Origin: Pseudomonadota bacterium
Lineage (GTDB): Bacteria > Pseudomonadota > Gammaproteobacteria > Burkholderiales > Casimicrobiaceae
DNA: 48,863 nt
Reading direction: 5' to 3'
Assembly (NCBI GenBank): GCA_018241765.1
Contig: JAFEDD010000068.1
Coordinates: 1-48,863, forward strand
In this document: piece by piece, positions 26,184-35,846 of the stretch
Layout of the letters: every line of letters starts with the position of its first letter
How positions within the stretch are numbered: position 1 is the stretch's first letter
Position numbers and translations under genes: made by a program
The notes under the pieces: model-generated
Told to the model about the DNA's origin: nothing
Database searches by the model: none
The model's input: only the letters and a program-made list of their open reading frames with translations

Positions 26184-27788
26184 TCAGGGGAATGTATGGG
26201 CAACGGTGATCGGCGCGCCCGATGCCACGTCGATCGTACGGGTTACGCGCTGCGACTTGTAGATGATCTCGACCGTGTGCTTCCCTACCGGCAACTCGAG
26301 TTCGGTGAGCGGTGGCGACAGCCCCCGGGCAATTCCATCGACATCGACGCGACTCGCCGGTTTGATGTGGAACTTGATGGTGCCGCTGGAAACCGCGGCC
26401 TCGCTCGTGGCATTTCCCGACGCACCCGCGCTGCCAGCGTTGGCGCCAGCGCCCGAGGGCTGAGCGGACGTCGCCCCTGTCGAGGTTGGCTGTGCGGCAA
26501 CCGGCTCCGACGATGCCGACGCCGGGGAAGTCGCAGGGCTTGCGACGCCGGGCACGGCGGGCAATGAGGCCGGGGCGCCGACGGAGTTCGTTGCCGGCCC
26601 GCTCGGCGTGGTGTTGGTTGCGACGGGTGCCTCCGCCGGTGCCGACTTGCGACTCAACCAATAGGCGCCGCCGCCAACCGCCACCGCGAGCACGACGATG
26701 GCCGCGACCATCGAGGCCCGCGTGGACCGCGTCGGTGTTCTAGTCTCCGAGCCGCGCTCGCCATGCACCACCGGTTCCGGTGCGCGACCCGCAGCACCAC
26801 GCGACGCGGTCTCGGCTGGCGCCAGCGAAGCTTCGGGGTCAAGCCAGACTTGCGGGCCCGGCAACGTAACAACGCGCGGCTGCAAGCCCACGTTCCAACC
26901 AAGCGCCTCGCGAAACGCTGTCACCGTTTGGAAGCGCTGTTCGATGTGCACACTCATCGCCTTCGCCACGGCGTCGGAGAACGTGGCCGAGAATCGCCCG
27001 TTCGTGGCGGCGTTCACCGACTGCATCGGATCCGACAGAATACGTGACACCGCCTGCAATGGTGGCTTGCCCGTTGCAAGGTGGTACAAGACCCCGCCCA
27101 GCGCATAGACGTCCGTCCATGCGCCCTGCTTCATCGTGCCGTCGTCCGTGTACTGCTCCACCGGCGCATATCCGGGCTTCAACACCGTGGTCAACGCCTG
27201 CGTCGCGTCACCGATGATTCGGCGCGCCGACCCGAAATCGAGCAAAACCGAACGGCCATCGGCCAGCATGATGTTGTCGGGCGCAATGTCCCGATGGAAC
27301 ACTTGTTCGCGGTGCAACATCTCGAGCGCATCGAAGATCGGTCCCATGATCTGAGCGATGCGTTCTTCGGTAAAGGGTTCAGTCCCCTTGGCAAGCAATT
27401 GGCGCAGCGTCTCCCCTTGATAGAGTCGCATCGCCATATAGGCCGTTCCGTTGCCTTCCCAGAAGCGAAACACCTCCACCAGTGCTGGGTGCGCGAATTT
27501 CGCAAGCAGTTTGGCTTCGTTGATGAAGCTTTTCAGTCCCGCCTCAAACGTGCCTTGATGATTGGCCGCGCGCACGGCGACGCGCACGCCGTCGATGCGA
27601 CCTGCGAAAGCCGCGGGCATGAATTCTTTCAGAGCGACGACGCGATCCAGCGTCGTATCCTTGGCCAAGTAGACGATGCCGAAACCACCCTCACCGATCA
27701 ATCCGATGATCTCGAAGTCAGCGACGCGCGTGCCGATCGGGAGACAGTTGGCATGCGTTGCTAACACCGGATTGGACGGACTCGACAC
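26184..27788 (-). CDS. Transmembrane Ser/Thr kinase with C-terminal PEGA domain
   Basis: A 534-residue kinase, counting from a GTG at 27788. That GTG has GAGG six bases upstream; a TTG four codons earlier and a GTG seven codons later (27767) are alternatives, and there is no ATG near the N-terminus. Motifs: IGEGGFGIVY (31-40), Lys54, HRDIAPDN (165-172), DFG (184-186). A transmembrane helix (about 360-378) leads to a Ser/Ala/Pro-rich stretch and a PEGA-type domain (about 470-534; FHIKPASRVDVDG, LPVGKHTVEII). It is a close paralogue of the next kinase. It is the second gene of the MORN-kinase-kinase-tssQ string. Confidence 0.9.
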   Translation of the reverse strand: MSSPSNPVLATHANCLPIGTRVADFEIIGLIGEGGFGIVYLAKDTTLDRVVALKEFMPAAFAGRIDGVRVAVRAANHQGTFEAGLKSFINEAKLLAKFAHPALVEVFRFWEGNGTAYMAMRLYQGETLRQLLAKGTEPFTEERIAQIMGPIFDALEMLHREQVFHRDIAPDNIMLADGRSVLLDFGSARRIIGDATQALTTVLKPGYAPVEQYTDDGTMKQGAWTDVYALGGVLYHLATGKPPLQAVSRILSDPMQSVNAATNGRFSATFSDAVAKAMSVHIEQRFQTVTAFREALGWNVGLQPRVVTLPGPQVWLDPEASLAPAETASRGAAGRAPEPVVHGERGSETRTPTRSTRASMVAAIVVLAVAVGGGAYWLSRKSAPAEAPVATNTTPSGPATNSVGAPASLPAVPGVASPATSPASASSEPVAAQPTSTGATSAQPSGAGANAGSAGASGNATSEAAVSSGTIKFHIKPASRVDVDGIARGLSPPLTELELPVGKHTVEIIYKSQRVTRTIDVASGAPITVAHTFP

Positions 27789-27881
27789 GTAACGCCTCAA
27801 TTTTTATGACAGCGAGAACCATATCAGCAATCGTGGCCGCTCGCCAGTCGCCCCACCATGGGCAACCCCGGTTGAAGGCGG

Positions 27882-29675
27882 TCAAAGTCCGACCAGCCCG
27901 ATCTCCGCGAACGTCTTCGAGACCGTCGCCCCGATCCATCGTGAGCGAAACTCCGAAGTCGCGGCCCCGCGCCCCTGCGCGAACCATTGTGGAGCCGCCC
28001 CCTTTTCATTCCCCAACGACGTGACCTCACTGATCTGCACTTGGGCTCGCCCCTTCTGCACGTCGATATCGCGCACCTTCGCCTTGACATCGAACACGTA
28101 GACGACGCGCTGGCAAGAAGCCCCGCTACCTGTCACACAAAACGGAAACTCCTGGCGAAACGCGACAGTGCTGCCGACGAACCCGCGCGCATTCGCCTGC
28201 CGCTCTTCCAGCGCCTTGCTCGCCGCTCTCGCGGCCGCTCGCGCCTGCTCCTCCCATGCTGCAATTTTTTCGCGGGCCAAGCCATGACGATTGCATTCAT
28301 CATCAGGAAACGAATCCAGGAATCGTCGCAACGCAGCGATATTGTGGGCGGTGTTGAATGCGACGGCGCACAACTCTGCGCGCGATGGGGCCGCAGGCAC
28401 GGCGGTCCCGTCCCCGCTGGCCGCAGGCGCAGGAGTCGGGCCCGGCACCGGCGTCGGTGCCGGCGTCTGTGAAGCCGCCGCCGCTTGGTTCGCTGCCACT
28501 TCCTCCGCGAGGAAGGTCATGACACCGCGCTTCGTGGGTTTGCCCGAATCGAACTCACCCTCAAAACGATCACCGGACCCCCAGCGCATGATGCCCTGCC
28601 CCTGCGGCACGCCATCGCGAACTTCGCCAGCATAGGAGTCCCCGCTCGCGAAGACGATGTCTCCCTTGCCGCTCGCGCGATCGTCCCGCCAATCGCCCTC
28701 GTAGGTATCGCCGTTGGCAAAGCGCATGCTACCGCTGCCATCCTTGCGGTTCTCCTTCCACGATCCATCGTAGCGCTGCCCGTTGGGCCACTCCTCCACG
28801 CCGTGCCCACTGCGCGCGCCCCCCAACCACTCGCCTCGATAGCTGCCCCCGTTTTTGTAGCGCAGCACCCCTTTGCCGGTGCGATCGCCCTTCACGAAAT
28901 CGCCTTCGTAGACATCGCCGTTGGCAAACGTCAACGTACCTTCACCATCTTGCTGGTCGTTCTTCCAATGACCGCTGTAACGTAGTCCGTCGGGCCAAAC
29001 ATACGTACCGACGCCCTCCTTGCGGCCGTCGCGCATCGTCCCCTCGAAACGGCGACCGTCGTTATAGCTTGCGCGCACCTCACCGCTTATCGCGCGGGTC
29101 ACGGGGTCCAGTGTGATTTTCCCTCGGTAGATACCGTCCACCGCCTGAACCTCATTGAGTACTGCGGTGCCCGCAGCCGACGGCGCCGGAGGCGGCGCCG
29201 GAGAGGCGCCGGCCGCGTCGGTGCTCGTGCCGAGCGCAGGCGATGCGGTATTGCCGGACGGCGACACGGCGGCACCCGCTGCGGCCTGTTCGTGCAAGCG
29301 CAAGAGACTCGGCGGGACATCATCGCGACACGCCTTGGCCGACGCGCCGGCGCAATCGCGCACGTTGTCCTGACGAATCAGGTCACCGGCGCGAAACTGC
29401 CCGCGCAGGATATAGCGCAGTTGACCGCCGCTGAACGCGATGACATCCCCGACGCCATTGGCCAGCCCACCGATGCAATCACCCGTCCATGACACGGTGA
29501 GTCGTTCGGCATTGGGCAATGAATTGAGCAAGCAATGACTTTGCGGGTCACGTGCGCTGACCGCCCCTTGCGCGCTGGCAGTGCACGTGAACACCACAGA
29601 CGCCACCATGATCACAAGCGATTGCACCACGGCTATCGTTTCGCCGCGCCGACGCACGCCGTATCGAACCCTCAT
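27882..29675 (-). CDS. Exported MORN-repeat protein associated with the T6SS locus
   Basis: A 597-residue protein. The ATG at 29675 has a strong ribosome-binding site (AGGAGG, 9 bases away) and starts a signal peptide or anchor (hydrophobic 14-34, SAQG near the cut). A Cys-containing region (47-118) and a Pro/Ala linker come next, then eight MORN repeats of 23 residues (about 205-388; typical unit FANGDVYEGDFVKGDRTGKG). The C-terminal 170 residues are unknown, with a helical Ala/Arg/Glu patch (460-495) and a beta-rich end. MORN repeats are found in membrane-bound scaffolds. It begins the kinase string and may be periplasmic; its role is unknown. Confidence 0.85.
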   Translation of the reverse strand: MRVRYGVRRRGETIAVVQSLVIMVASVVFTCTASAQGAVSARDPQSHCLLNSLPNAERLTVSWTGDCIGGLANGVGDVIAFSGGQLRYILRGQFRAGDLIRQDNVRDCAGASAKACRDDVPPSLLRLHEQAAAGAAVSPSGNTASPALGTSTDAAGASPAPPPAPSAAGTAVLNEVQAVDGIYRGKITLDPVTRAISGEVRASYNDGRRFEGTMRDGRKEGVGTYVWPDGLRYSGHWKNDQQDGEGTLTFANGDVYEGDFVKGDRTGKGVLRYKNGGSYRGEWLGGARSGHGVEEWPNGQRYDGSWKENRKDGSGSMRFANGDTYEGDWRDDRASGKGDIVFASGDSYAGEVRDGVPQGQGIMRWGSGDRFEGEFDSGKPTKRGVMTFLAEEVAANQAAAASQTPAPTPVPGPTPAPAASGDGTAVPAAPSRAELCAVAFNTAHNIAALRRFLDSFPDDECNRHGLAREKIAAWEEQARAAARAASKALEERQANARGFVGSTVAFRQEFPFCVTGSGASCQRVVYVFDVKAKVRDIDVQKGRAQVQISEVTSLGNEKGAAPQWFAQGRGAATSEFRSRWIGATVSKTFAEIGLVGL

Positions 29676-29986
29676 CGAAGCCACCCTCCTACCCGGGGCG
29701 CCGATTATCGCCGAATGCCAAAGAACGAACCGGTACGCCCCGCGTGTGAACCTGTCGCCGTTCCTCGCGAACAACCTGCGCCATCGGCCTTTCCGGATCA
29801 CGAAACGCGTTTCCATTCGCGCGAACATTGGATAGACTTCCAACGCTGCGGAGAACCACGCACGACTGCGCGTCGCGCAGCGCGCAGGGAACGCCCTCAA
29901 GCGGCATATCCTGCGGGCCTCATGAACGCCTCACGGCGTGAAGTTACGTTGACAGCCCCAAAAACCACCCCCAGAAAGCGTTGCTG
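29676..29986. other. Divergent promoter region between the MORN gene and the iclR-type gene
   Basis: These 311 bp contain no convincing gene. A short stem-loop (ACGCC-TCAC-GGCGT, 29927-29940) and a TTGACA hexamer (29949-29954) lie near the IclR-type start, but no matching -10 box is seen. Both the kinase/T6SS string and the regulator must start here, so the region is the most likely site for control of the locus by the adjacent regulator. Confidence 0.5.
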
Positions 29987-30847
29987 ATGTCTCGCCAACC
30001 ACGGCTCCCACCCAACGTGACGCCATCGGCGGCGGCATCGTCCTCACGCGAGCGGCGCAGCGCGACAACGCACGCGAGCGGCGGCGTCCAAAGCCTGACG
30101 CGCGGGCTGACGTTGCTTGAAAAATTGTCCGATACCGAGGGTGGCATCACGCTGACCGAACTCTCGATGCGCGCCGCGTTGCCGCCATCGACCGCGCACC
30201 GCTTGCTCAATACGCTCGCCGACCTGGGGTTTGTCTACCAGTCCCGAGAGTCGGGACTTTGGTACGTCGGACTGAAAACGTACCGAGTGGGATGCGCATT
30301 CATCTCGAATCGCGACTTCGTCGGCGATAGCCATCCCTACCTCCGTCGCCTGATGGAAGCATCGGGGGAGACCGTGAACCTCTCCATTCTCGATGGCAGC
30401 TTCGCCTGCTTCATCGGACAGGTCCAGTGCCACGAAGTCATGCGTATGCTGGTTCGGCTCGGGTCACGCATCCCGGCGCACGCCAGCGGTTCCGGCAAGG
30501 CAATGCTCGCCGCGCTACCCGAAGAGGAACTGACGGCGTTGCTGCGCACCGCGGATCTCGTGCAGTTGACCGCCAAGACCATCACCGACCCCGCACGGTT
30601 GCGTCAACAGTTCGCCACCATCCGTGCCCGTGGCTATAGCTACGACGACCAGGAGAATGCCATGGGGCTGCGCTGCGTCGCCGCAGCCATCTACGATGAA
30701 TTCGCCGAACCGCTCGGCGCCATCTCGCTCGCGGGGCCGATTGCGCGCCTCACCGATGATCGCATCCTGAAGCTCGGGCCATTGGTCGCCCAGACCGCGC
30801 GTGAAATCACGGAGCGCATGGGCGGCATGGTGCCGCCTACGCCTTGA
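29987..30847 (+). CDS. IclR-family transcriptional regulator
   Basis: A 286-residue regulator. A basic, Ser-rich leader of about 35 residues precedes a winged helix-turn-helix (ITLTELSMRAALPPSTAHRL) and the IclR effector-binding domain (PYLRRLMEASGETVNLSIL, GSRIPAHASGSGKAMLA, AISLAGP near the end). The first ATG at 29987 was chosen over the TTG at 29981. It is transcribed away from the MORN/kinase/T6SS string, and its stop lies 4 bp from the convergent slipin stop. IclR proteins commonly act on the adjacent divergent gene, but a metabolic target elsewhere is equally possible. The effector is unknown. Confidence 0.92.
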   Translation: MSRQPRLPPNVTPSAAASSSRERRSATTHASGGVQSLTRGLTLLEKLSDTEGGITLTELSMRAALPPSTAHRLLNTLADLGFVYQSRESGLWYVGLKTYRVGCAFISNRDFVGDSHPYLRRLMEASGETVNLSILDGSFACFIGQVQCHEVMRMLVRLGSRIPAHASGSGKAMLAALPEEELTALLRTADLVQLTAKTITDPARLRQQFATIRARGYSYDDQENAMGLRCVAAAIYDEFAEPLGAISLAGPIARLTDDRILKLGPLVAQTAREITERMGGMVPPTP

Positions 30848-30851
30848 ATCT

Positions 30852-32189
30852 TCACGCGCTCTTCTGTGACGCCTTCAACACGCTGGTGGCAGCGGTCACC
30901 AACCCCGCCACATCGGTCAAGTTCTGCGGCACGACGATTGTGTTGCCGGCGCGCGCAATGTTGGACAGTGCAGCCACGTATTGCTCTGCCACCTTCAGGT
31001 TCACCGCCTGCAATCCGCCCTGAGACTCGATCGCCAGCGCGATCTTGCGAATCGCTTCGGCGTTGGCCTCGGCCCTGGCGAGAGTCGCAGCGGCGTCACC
31101 CTGCGCCTGATTGATCTCAGAAATCTTGTCGCCTTCCGACTTCGCGATCGCGGCCTCTTTCTGCCCCATCGCAATGTTGATCTGCTCCTGCTTGCGCCCC
31201 TCCGACGCCGCGATGAGTGCGCGCTTTTCGCGTTCGGCCGTGATCTGCTGCTGCATCGCATGCAGAATTTCTTTCGGCGGCGTCAGGTCCTTGATCTCGT
31301 AGCGCAGCACCTTCACGCCCCAGTTCATCGCAGCGTCATCCAGCGCACCGACGACGGCATGGTTGATCATGTCGCGCTCTTCGAACGTCTTGTCCAGTTC
31401 AAGCTTCCCGATCACGCTGCGCAACGTCGTCTGTGCAAGCTGCGTGATGGCCATGATGTAGTTCGACGAGCCATAGGTCGCCAGTCTGGCGTCGGTGACC
31501 TGAAAATACAAAATGCCATCGACCTGCAGTTGCGTATTGTCCTTCGTGATGCAGACTTGGCTCGGCACGTCGAGCGGGACTTCTCGCAAATCATGGCGTG
31601 CCGAGATGCGATCCACGAAGGGAATCGTGAACCGCAACCCCGGTTCGAGAACGCGGTCGAAGCGCCCCAGTCGCTCGACGACCAAGGCGTGCTGCTGCGG
31701 AACCACACGCACCGCCTTGATGACAAAGATGATGCCGACGACGAATATCGCCAGCGGCACGATGGAACCGAGCAGTCCGCTCATAGTGATCTCCCCAGAA
31801 GTAACGGTAATGAAATTCCCGACGGCGTCGAGCACGCCATCTTCCACGCGCCCCGTGACGATCGAGTCGTGCCGCCTCCATGAAGGTAGGACGAACCTCA
31901 CGGCGAAGTAGGCCACACCGAAAATCAAGAGGTAGCGCTTGAGCAGACGCCCAAAGCGCGACGTATTGGCGCCGCGGGCATCGGCCCCCACGACCGGCGA
32001 GGGTTCGGATTTCGATGAAGCCGCGGCACGTGGCACCATTGGCGGAGCGACGCGGGGGTCGCCAGGTGCCGGGACACCTGGTTTGGCCGCCTTCGCCAAC
32101 CACACGCGCAGGCGCGATTCGACTTCGGCACCGGCCTCGTTCAGAAGTCGGGCCAGCCGATCTTCATCCGTAGGTCGCTTCGGGGTCAT
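30852..32189 (-). CDS. SPFH-domain membrane protein (paraslipin/stomatin-like) with N-terminal extension
   Basis: The open frame gives 445 residues. Residues 136-445 are a complete paraslipin: membrane helix 139-159, VPQQHALVVERLGRF, the SPFH domain, and a long Ala/Glu coiled coil (EAAIAKSEGDKI). Residues 1-135 are unusual: a charged helix, a Pro/Ala stretch and an extra transmembrane helix (about 85-101). The upstream part has coding-like third positions, so the long form is annotated. An internal ATG at 31784 has an excellent ribosome-binding site (see 31782-31796) and would give the standard 310-residue protein. Next to NfeD (31 bp), as is usual: slipin and NfeD work together in membrane-microdomain organisation. 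Confidence 0.82.
   Translation of the reverse strand: MTPKRPTDEDRLARLLNEAGAEVESRLRVWLAKAAKPGVPAPGDPRVAPPMVPRAAASSKSEPSPVVGADARGANTSRFGRLLKRYLLIFGVAYFAVRFVLPSWRRHDSIVTGRVEDGVLDAVGNFITVTSGEITMSGLLGSIVPLAIFVVGIIFVIKAVRVVPQQHALVVERLGRFDRVLEPGLRFTIPFVDRISARHDLREVPLDVPSQVCITKDNTQLQVDGILYFQVTDARLATYGSSNYIMAITQLAQTTLRSVIGKLELDKTFEERDMINHAVVGALDDAAMNWGVKVLRYEIKDLTPPKEILHAMQQQITAEREKRALIAASEGRKQEQINIAMGQKEAAIAKSEGDKISEINQAQGDAAATLARAEANAEAIRKIALAIESQGGLQAVNLKVAEQYVAALSNIARAGNTIVVPQNLTDVAGLVTAATSVLKASQKSA
31782..31796 (-). promoter_or_regulatory. Internal ribosome-binding site and ATG of the short slipin form
   Basis: GGGGAG-ATCACT-ATG on the minus strand: an ideal Shine-Dalgarno at 6 bases from an in-frame ATG that begins MSGLLGSIVPLAIF, the normal start of paraslipins. 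It suggests that the 310-residue form is made, either alone or in addition to the 445-residue form. Confidence 0.65.
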
Positions 32190-32220
32190 GTCGGCGCGTC
32201 CTGCCGCGTGCCAAATCGGT

Positions 32221-32640
32221 TCACGCGGGCACCGGGCCGAGGACCAGTTGTGCGCCGCGCATATCGACGATCATCATCTGTTCGCGCTTCGGCGTGCTGG
32301 CAGAGTCGAGCACCGCGTCCCAGTACGTGCCTCGATAGGCGACGCGAGCGCTGCCGTCGGCACGCCACTCGATCACGCTGACGCGCTGTCCGATATCGAG
32401 ATTGTTGGTCAGTTTCGGCGTCGCCATGTAATGGCGCTTCCAACGCCTCACGGCAAGCGTCCCCACCACCTCAACCACCGCGGCGACGCCCCACTGCCAC
32501 CCGCTGCCGAGCCCGACCACGGCAACCATCCCGCCGGCAAGGCAGGCCAAAGCCACGATCAGCAGATAGAAGGTGCCAGTCATCATCTCGACACCCACCA
32601 GAATCGCGGCAGCGATCCACCAAACGTACTGCATATCCAT
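32221..32640 (-). CDS. NfeD-family membrane protein
   Basis: A 139-residue short NfeD. Hydrophobic segments at about 6-32 and 33-63 form the membrane part, and the C-terminal half (residues 75-139; NLDIGQRVSVIEWRADGSAR and VAYRGTYWDAVLD) is the OB-fold. It lacks the serine-protease domain of long NfeD. It sits just upstream of the slipin gene on the same strand, 31 bp away, forming the usual NfeD-slipin pair. Confidence 0.93.
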   Translation of the reverse strand: MDMQYVWWIAAAILVGVEMMTGTFYLLIVALACLAGGMVAVVGLGSGWQWGVAAVVEVVGTLAVRRWKRHYMATPKLTNNLDIGQRVSVIEWRADGSARVAYRGTYWDAVLDSASTPKREQMMIVDMRGAQLVLGPVPA

Positions 32641-32815
32641 GTCTCATCTCTCTCAGTCGCTGGTGGGGATGATAAGGCGCTACCGGGCAAGCGCCAAGCA
32701 CGCTACCCGCGATTCACTCCCATTGCCCCGCGCCTGGTCCCACGGCGCGGGCACGGAGGGGCTCAACGTCCGGTAATAGTCATGTCGCAGCGCACAAAAA
32801 CCGATTGGCACCGCC

Positions 32816-32821
32816 TATAAT
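32816..32821 (+). promoter_or_regulatory. Putative -10 box for fmdB-DUF502-aspS
   Basis: A perfect TATAAT lies 55 bp before the fmdB-type start codon in the 235-bp divergent gap. No good -35 hexamer is found at 16-18 bp, so strength and use are uncertain. Confidence 0.4.
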
Positions 32822-32875
32822 CCGGGCACGTCCCACCACATCATGCGGACGGCGCTTCGCACTCCTGTCAACACC

Positions 32876-33163
32876 ATGCCGATCTACGAATACGCCTGCC
32901 CCGATTGCGGCGCCCAGCACGAGCACATTCAGAAGCTCGCGGACGCGCCGATCAGCACGTGCCCCAACTGCGGCAGCAGCAAGTATTTCAAGAAAATTTC
33001 CGCCGCCGGATTCGCCTTGAAGGGCACCGGCTGGTACGCGACCGACTTCAAGGGTGGTGGCAAGGCACCCGAGGCGCCCAAGGCCGCAGACAGCAAACCC
33101 GCCGCTGCGACACCCGCGTGTGCCGCCTGTACCGCGCCGGCGACGGGCAGCGACGCCGGGTAA
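32876..33163 (+). CDS. FmdB-family zinc-ribbon protein
   Basis: A 95-residue protein starting MPIYEYACPDCG, the standard start of the family. A single zinc ribbon uses C8, C11, C29 and C32 (CPDC and CPNC), then FKKISAAGFALKGTGWYATDF. The tail is Ala/Pro/Lys-rich and ends with ACAACTAP, an extra pair of cysteines. The role is a putative regulator or chaperone and is poorly known. In betaproteobacteria it commonly precedes a DUF502 gene and aspS, as here. Confidence 0.93.
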   Translation: MPIYEYACPDCGAQHEHIQKLADAPISTCPNCGSSKYFKKISAAGFALKGTGWYATDFKGGGKAPEAPKAADSKPAAATPACAACTAPATGSDAG

Positions 33164-33187
33164 CGCGGACACGATTCGCCATCGGTC

Positions 33188-33859
33188 ATGATCAGGAAGT
33201 ACCTCCTCGCCGGACTCCTCGTCTGGGCACCGATCGGCATCACGATCTGGGTGCTGCACTTCCTCGTCAGCACGCTCGACATCACGATCTACCTGCTCCC
33301 CGAAGCGATACGACCCACATTTCGCGGCGAGAACATACCCGGCTTCGGCATTCTCATCTCCTTCGTGCTGTTGTTTCTGACGGGGGCAATTGCCAGCAAC
33401 GTATTCGGCAAACAGATCACTCGCACCTGGGACGACATGGTGCATCGCATCCCGGTCGTCGGCGGTGTCTACAAGAGCGTCAAGCAATTGACGGACCCGG
33501 TGCTCTCCGGCAGCGGGCAGGCATTCAGCAAGGCGGTACTGATCGAGTTTCCTCACCCCGGTGCGCATTCGATCGCGTTTTTGACGAACCGGGTGGAAGG
33601 CGAACTGCGCACCCGGCTCGGCGAACCTCATGTCGCCGTGTACATTCCGACGACACCGAACCCCACCGGCGGCTACATGCTTCTGGTACCCGCTGCGCGG
33701 GTTCAGGAACTCGACATGAGCGTCGATCAGGCGCTGAAATACATCATTTCGATGGGCGTTGCTGCACCGCCCGGCAGTGTTTCCACGGGCCTCCCGCCTC
33801 CCGCAACGGCCGCTTCCGGGCCAGCGGCGCCCAACCCGAACGGCAATACCAACGCGTGA
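33188..33859 (+). CDS. DUF502-family membrane protein
   Basis: A 223-residue protein with two N-terminal membrane helices (about 5-35 and 53-72) and the family segments [14 protein letters not shown] and [14 protein letters not shown]. The C-terminus is a Pro/Ala/Asn-rich tail. Function unknown. It lies between fmdB and aspS, 24 bp after the first. Confidence 0.93.
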   Translation: MIRKYLLAGLLVWAPIGITIWVLHFLVSTLDITIYLLPEAIRPTFRGENIPGFGILISFVLLFLTGAIASNVFGKQITRTWDDMVHRIPVVGGVYKSVKQLTDPVLSGSGQAFSKAVLIEFPHPGAHSIAFLTNRVEGELRTRLGEPHVAVYIPTTPNPTGGYMLLVPAARVQELDMSVDQALKYIISMGVAAPPGSVSTGLPPPATAASGPAAPNPNGNTNA

Positions 33860-34046
33860 CCAGGTCGGCGGCGCCTGCGTCACACGAGCCAGCCGCCAGC
33901 ACCGCCAGCGCCTGCGGGCGCGGCAGGATCGCGCTCCCGATTCCGTGCCTTGCCATCGTCGTCCTCATGCCGCGCGCGCGGCCTCGATGCCGCGCCGACT
34001 GACGACGGTCAGGACGCCCACAACGAAATTGACACCGAGAAAAGCC

Positions 34047-35837
34047 ATGCGTACTACCTACACCGGTCTCGTCGACCAGAAATACCTCGAACAAATCGTG
34101 ACCCTCACCGGCTGGGTGCACCGTCGCCGCGACCACGGCGGCGTCATCTTTGTCGACCTGCGTGATCGCGAGGGCATCGCCCAGATCGTGATCGACCCGG
34201 ATCGCCCGGACGCCTTCAAGCTGGCCGAAACGCTGCGCAACGAATACTGCATCCGCGTCACCGGCAAGGTGCGCGCGCGTCCCGCCGGCACCGAGAACCG
34301 CGACATGGTCTCCGGCAGCATTGAAGTCTTTGCTCACGAGATCGAGATCTACAACGCCGCGCACACGCCACCATTCATGATGGATGAGGACAACGTCAAC
34401 GAAGAGGTGCGCCTGAAATACCGCTATCTCGACCTGCGCCGTCCGCAGATGGCCAGGAACCTTATGCTGCGCGCCCGGGTGGCGGCCGCCGCGCGCGAGT
34501 ATTTGAACGAGCGCGGCTTCGTCGATATCGAAACACCGTTCTTGTACAAGAGCACTCCCGAGGGTGCGCGCGAGTTCCTGGTGCCCTCGCGCATCCACGA
34601 CGGCCAGTTCTACGCGCTGCCGCAGTCGCCGCAGCTGTTCAAGCAACTCCTGATGGTGGCCGGTTTCGATCGCTACTACCAGATCGTCAAGTGCTTCCGC
34701 GACGAGGACCTGCGCGCCGACCGCCAGCCCGAGTTCACGCAGATCGACATCGAAACCTCGTTCATGACCGAGCACGACGTGCAGGACATGATGGAGGGGC
34801 TGGTCAAATACCTGTGGAAGAAGGGTCTCGGCGTCGATCTGCCCGATTTCCCGCGTATCCCGTATGCCGAAGCGATGGGCAAGTACGGCAGCGACAAACC
34901 CGATCTGCGCGTCAAGCTCGAATTCACCGAGTTGACCGACGTCATGAAGACGGTCGACTTCAAGGTCTTCCGCGGTGCGGCCGACCTGAAGGATGGCCGC
35001 GTCGTCGCGCTGCGCGTACCGGGTGGCGCCAAGCTCTCGCGCAAGGAAATCGACGACTACACCGCCTTCGTCGCCATCTACGGCGCGAAGGGTCTGGCCT
35101 GGATCAAGGTCAACGACGTGACGAAGCTGAACGACGAAGGCCTGCAGAGCCCGGTCGTCAAGTTCCTGACGCCCGATTCGCTGAAGGCGATCGTCGAGCG
35201 CAGCGGCGCGCAGAACGGTGACATCCTCTTCTTCGGTGCCGATCGCAAAAAGGTCGTCAACGACGCCATCGGCGCGTTGCGCGCGAAGATCGGCCACCAG
35301 CACGGCACCGAGCTCGGCTTCTTCGAAAAGGGCTTCAAGCCGTGCTGGGTGGTGGACTTCCCGTGCTACGAGTACGACGAAGAGAACAACCGCTACGTCG
35401 CCGCGCATCACCCGTTCACCAGCCCGAAGGACGAGCATTGGCCGCTGCTGGACACCGACCCGTCCAAGGTGCTCGCCAAGGCCTACGACGTGGCGATGAA
35501 CGGCTGGGAGCTCGGTGGCGGCTCGGTTCGCATCCATCGCCCCGAGCTTCAAGCCAAACAGTTCGCCACGCTGGGCATCAGTGAAGAAGACCAGCGCGCG
35601 AAGTTTGGCTTCCTGCTCGACGCGCTGCAATTCGGTGCGCCGCCGCACGCGGGGATCGCCTTCGGCCTCGATCGCATCGTCACCATGATGTGCGAAGCGG
35701 AATCGATTCGCGACGTGATCGCGTTCCCGAAGACCCAGCGCGGCCAGGACTTGATGGTGGATGCGCCGACGCCAGTGACGGAAAAGCAGTTGCGGGAGCT
35801 GCATGTGCGGTTGCGCAATCCGCAGGTGGCGGGTTAG
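34047..35837 (+). CDS. aspS: Aspartyl-tRNA synthetase
   Basis: A 596-residue class-II synthetase of normal bacterial length. It has an N-terminal OB-fold anticodon-binding domain ([20 protein letters not shown]), motif 2 ([20 protein letters not shown]), the GAD insertion domain in the middle, and motif 3 ([12 protein letters not shown]). It charges tRNA-Asp in the cytoplasm; it may also charge tRNA-Asn, as in species lacking AsnRS. The ATG at 34047 was chosen because it gives the family N-terminus MRTTYTGLV; the frame is open upstream but not family-like. Confidence 0.98.
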   Translation: MRTTYTGLVDQKYLEQIVTLTGWVHRRRDHGGVIFVDLRDREGIAQIVIDPDRPDAFKLAETLRNEYCIRVTGKVRARPAGTENRDMVSGSIEVFAHEIEIYNAAHTPPFMMDEDNVNEEVRLKYRYLDLRRPQMARNLMLRARVAAAAREYLNERGFVDIETPFLYKSTPEGAREFLVPSRIHDGQFYALPQSPQLFKQLLMVAGFDRYYQIVKCFRDEDLRADRQPEFTQIDIETSFMTEHDVQDMMEGLVKYLWKKGLGVDLPDFPRIPYAEAMGKYGSDKPDLRVKLEFTELTDVMKTVDFKVFRGAADLKDGRVVALRVPGGAKLSRKEIDDYTAFVAIYGAKGLAWIKVNDVTKLNDEGLQSPVVKFLTPDSLKAIVERSGAQNGDILFFGADRKKVVNDAIGALRAKIGHQHGTELGFFEKGFKPCWVVDFPCYEYDEENNRYVAAHHPFTSPKDEHWPLLDTDPSKVLAKAYDVAMNGWELGGGSVRIHRPELQAKQFATLGISEEDQRAKFGFLLDALQFGAPPHAGIAFGLDRIVTMMCEAESIRDVIAFPKTQRGQDLMVDAPTPVTEKQLRELHVRLRNPQVAG

Positions 35838-35846
35838 CCTCGCGCC

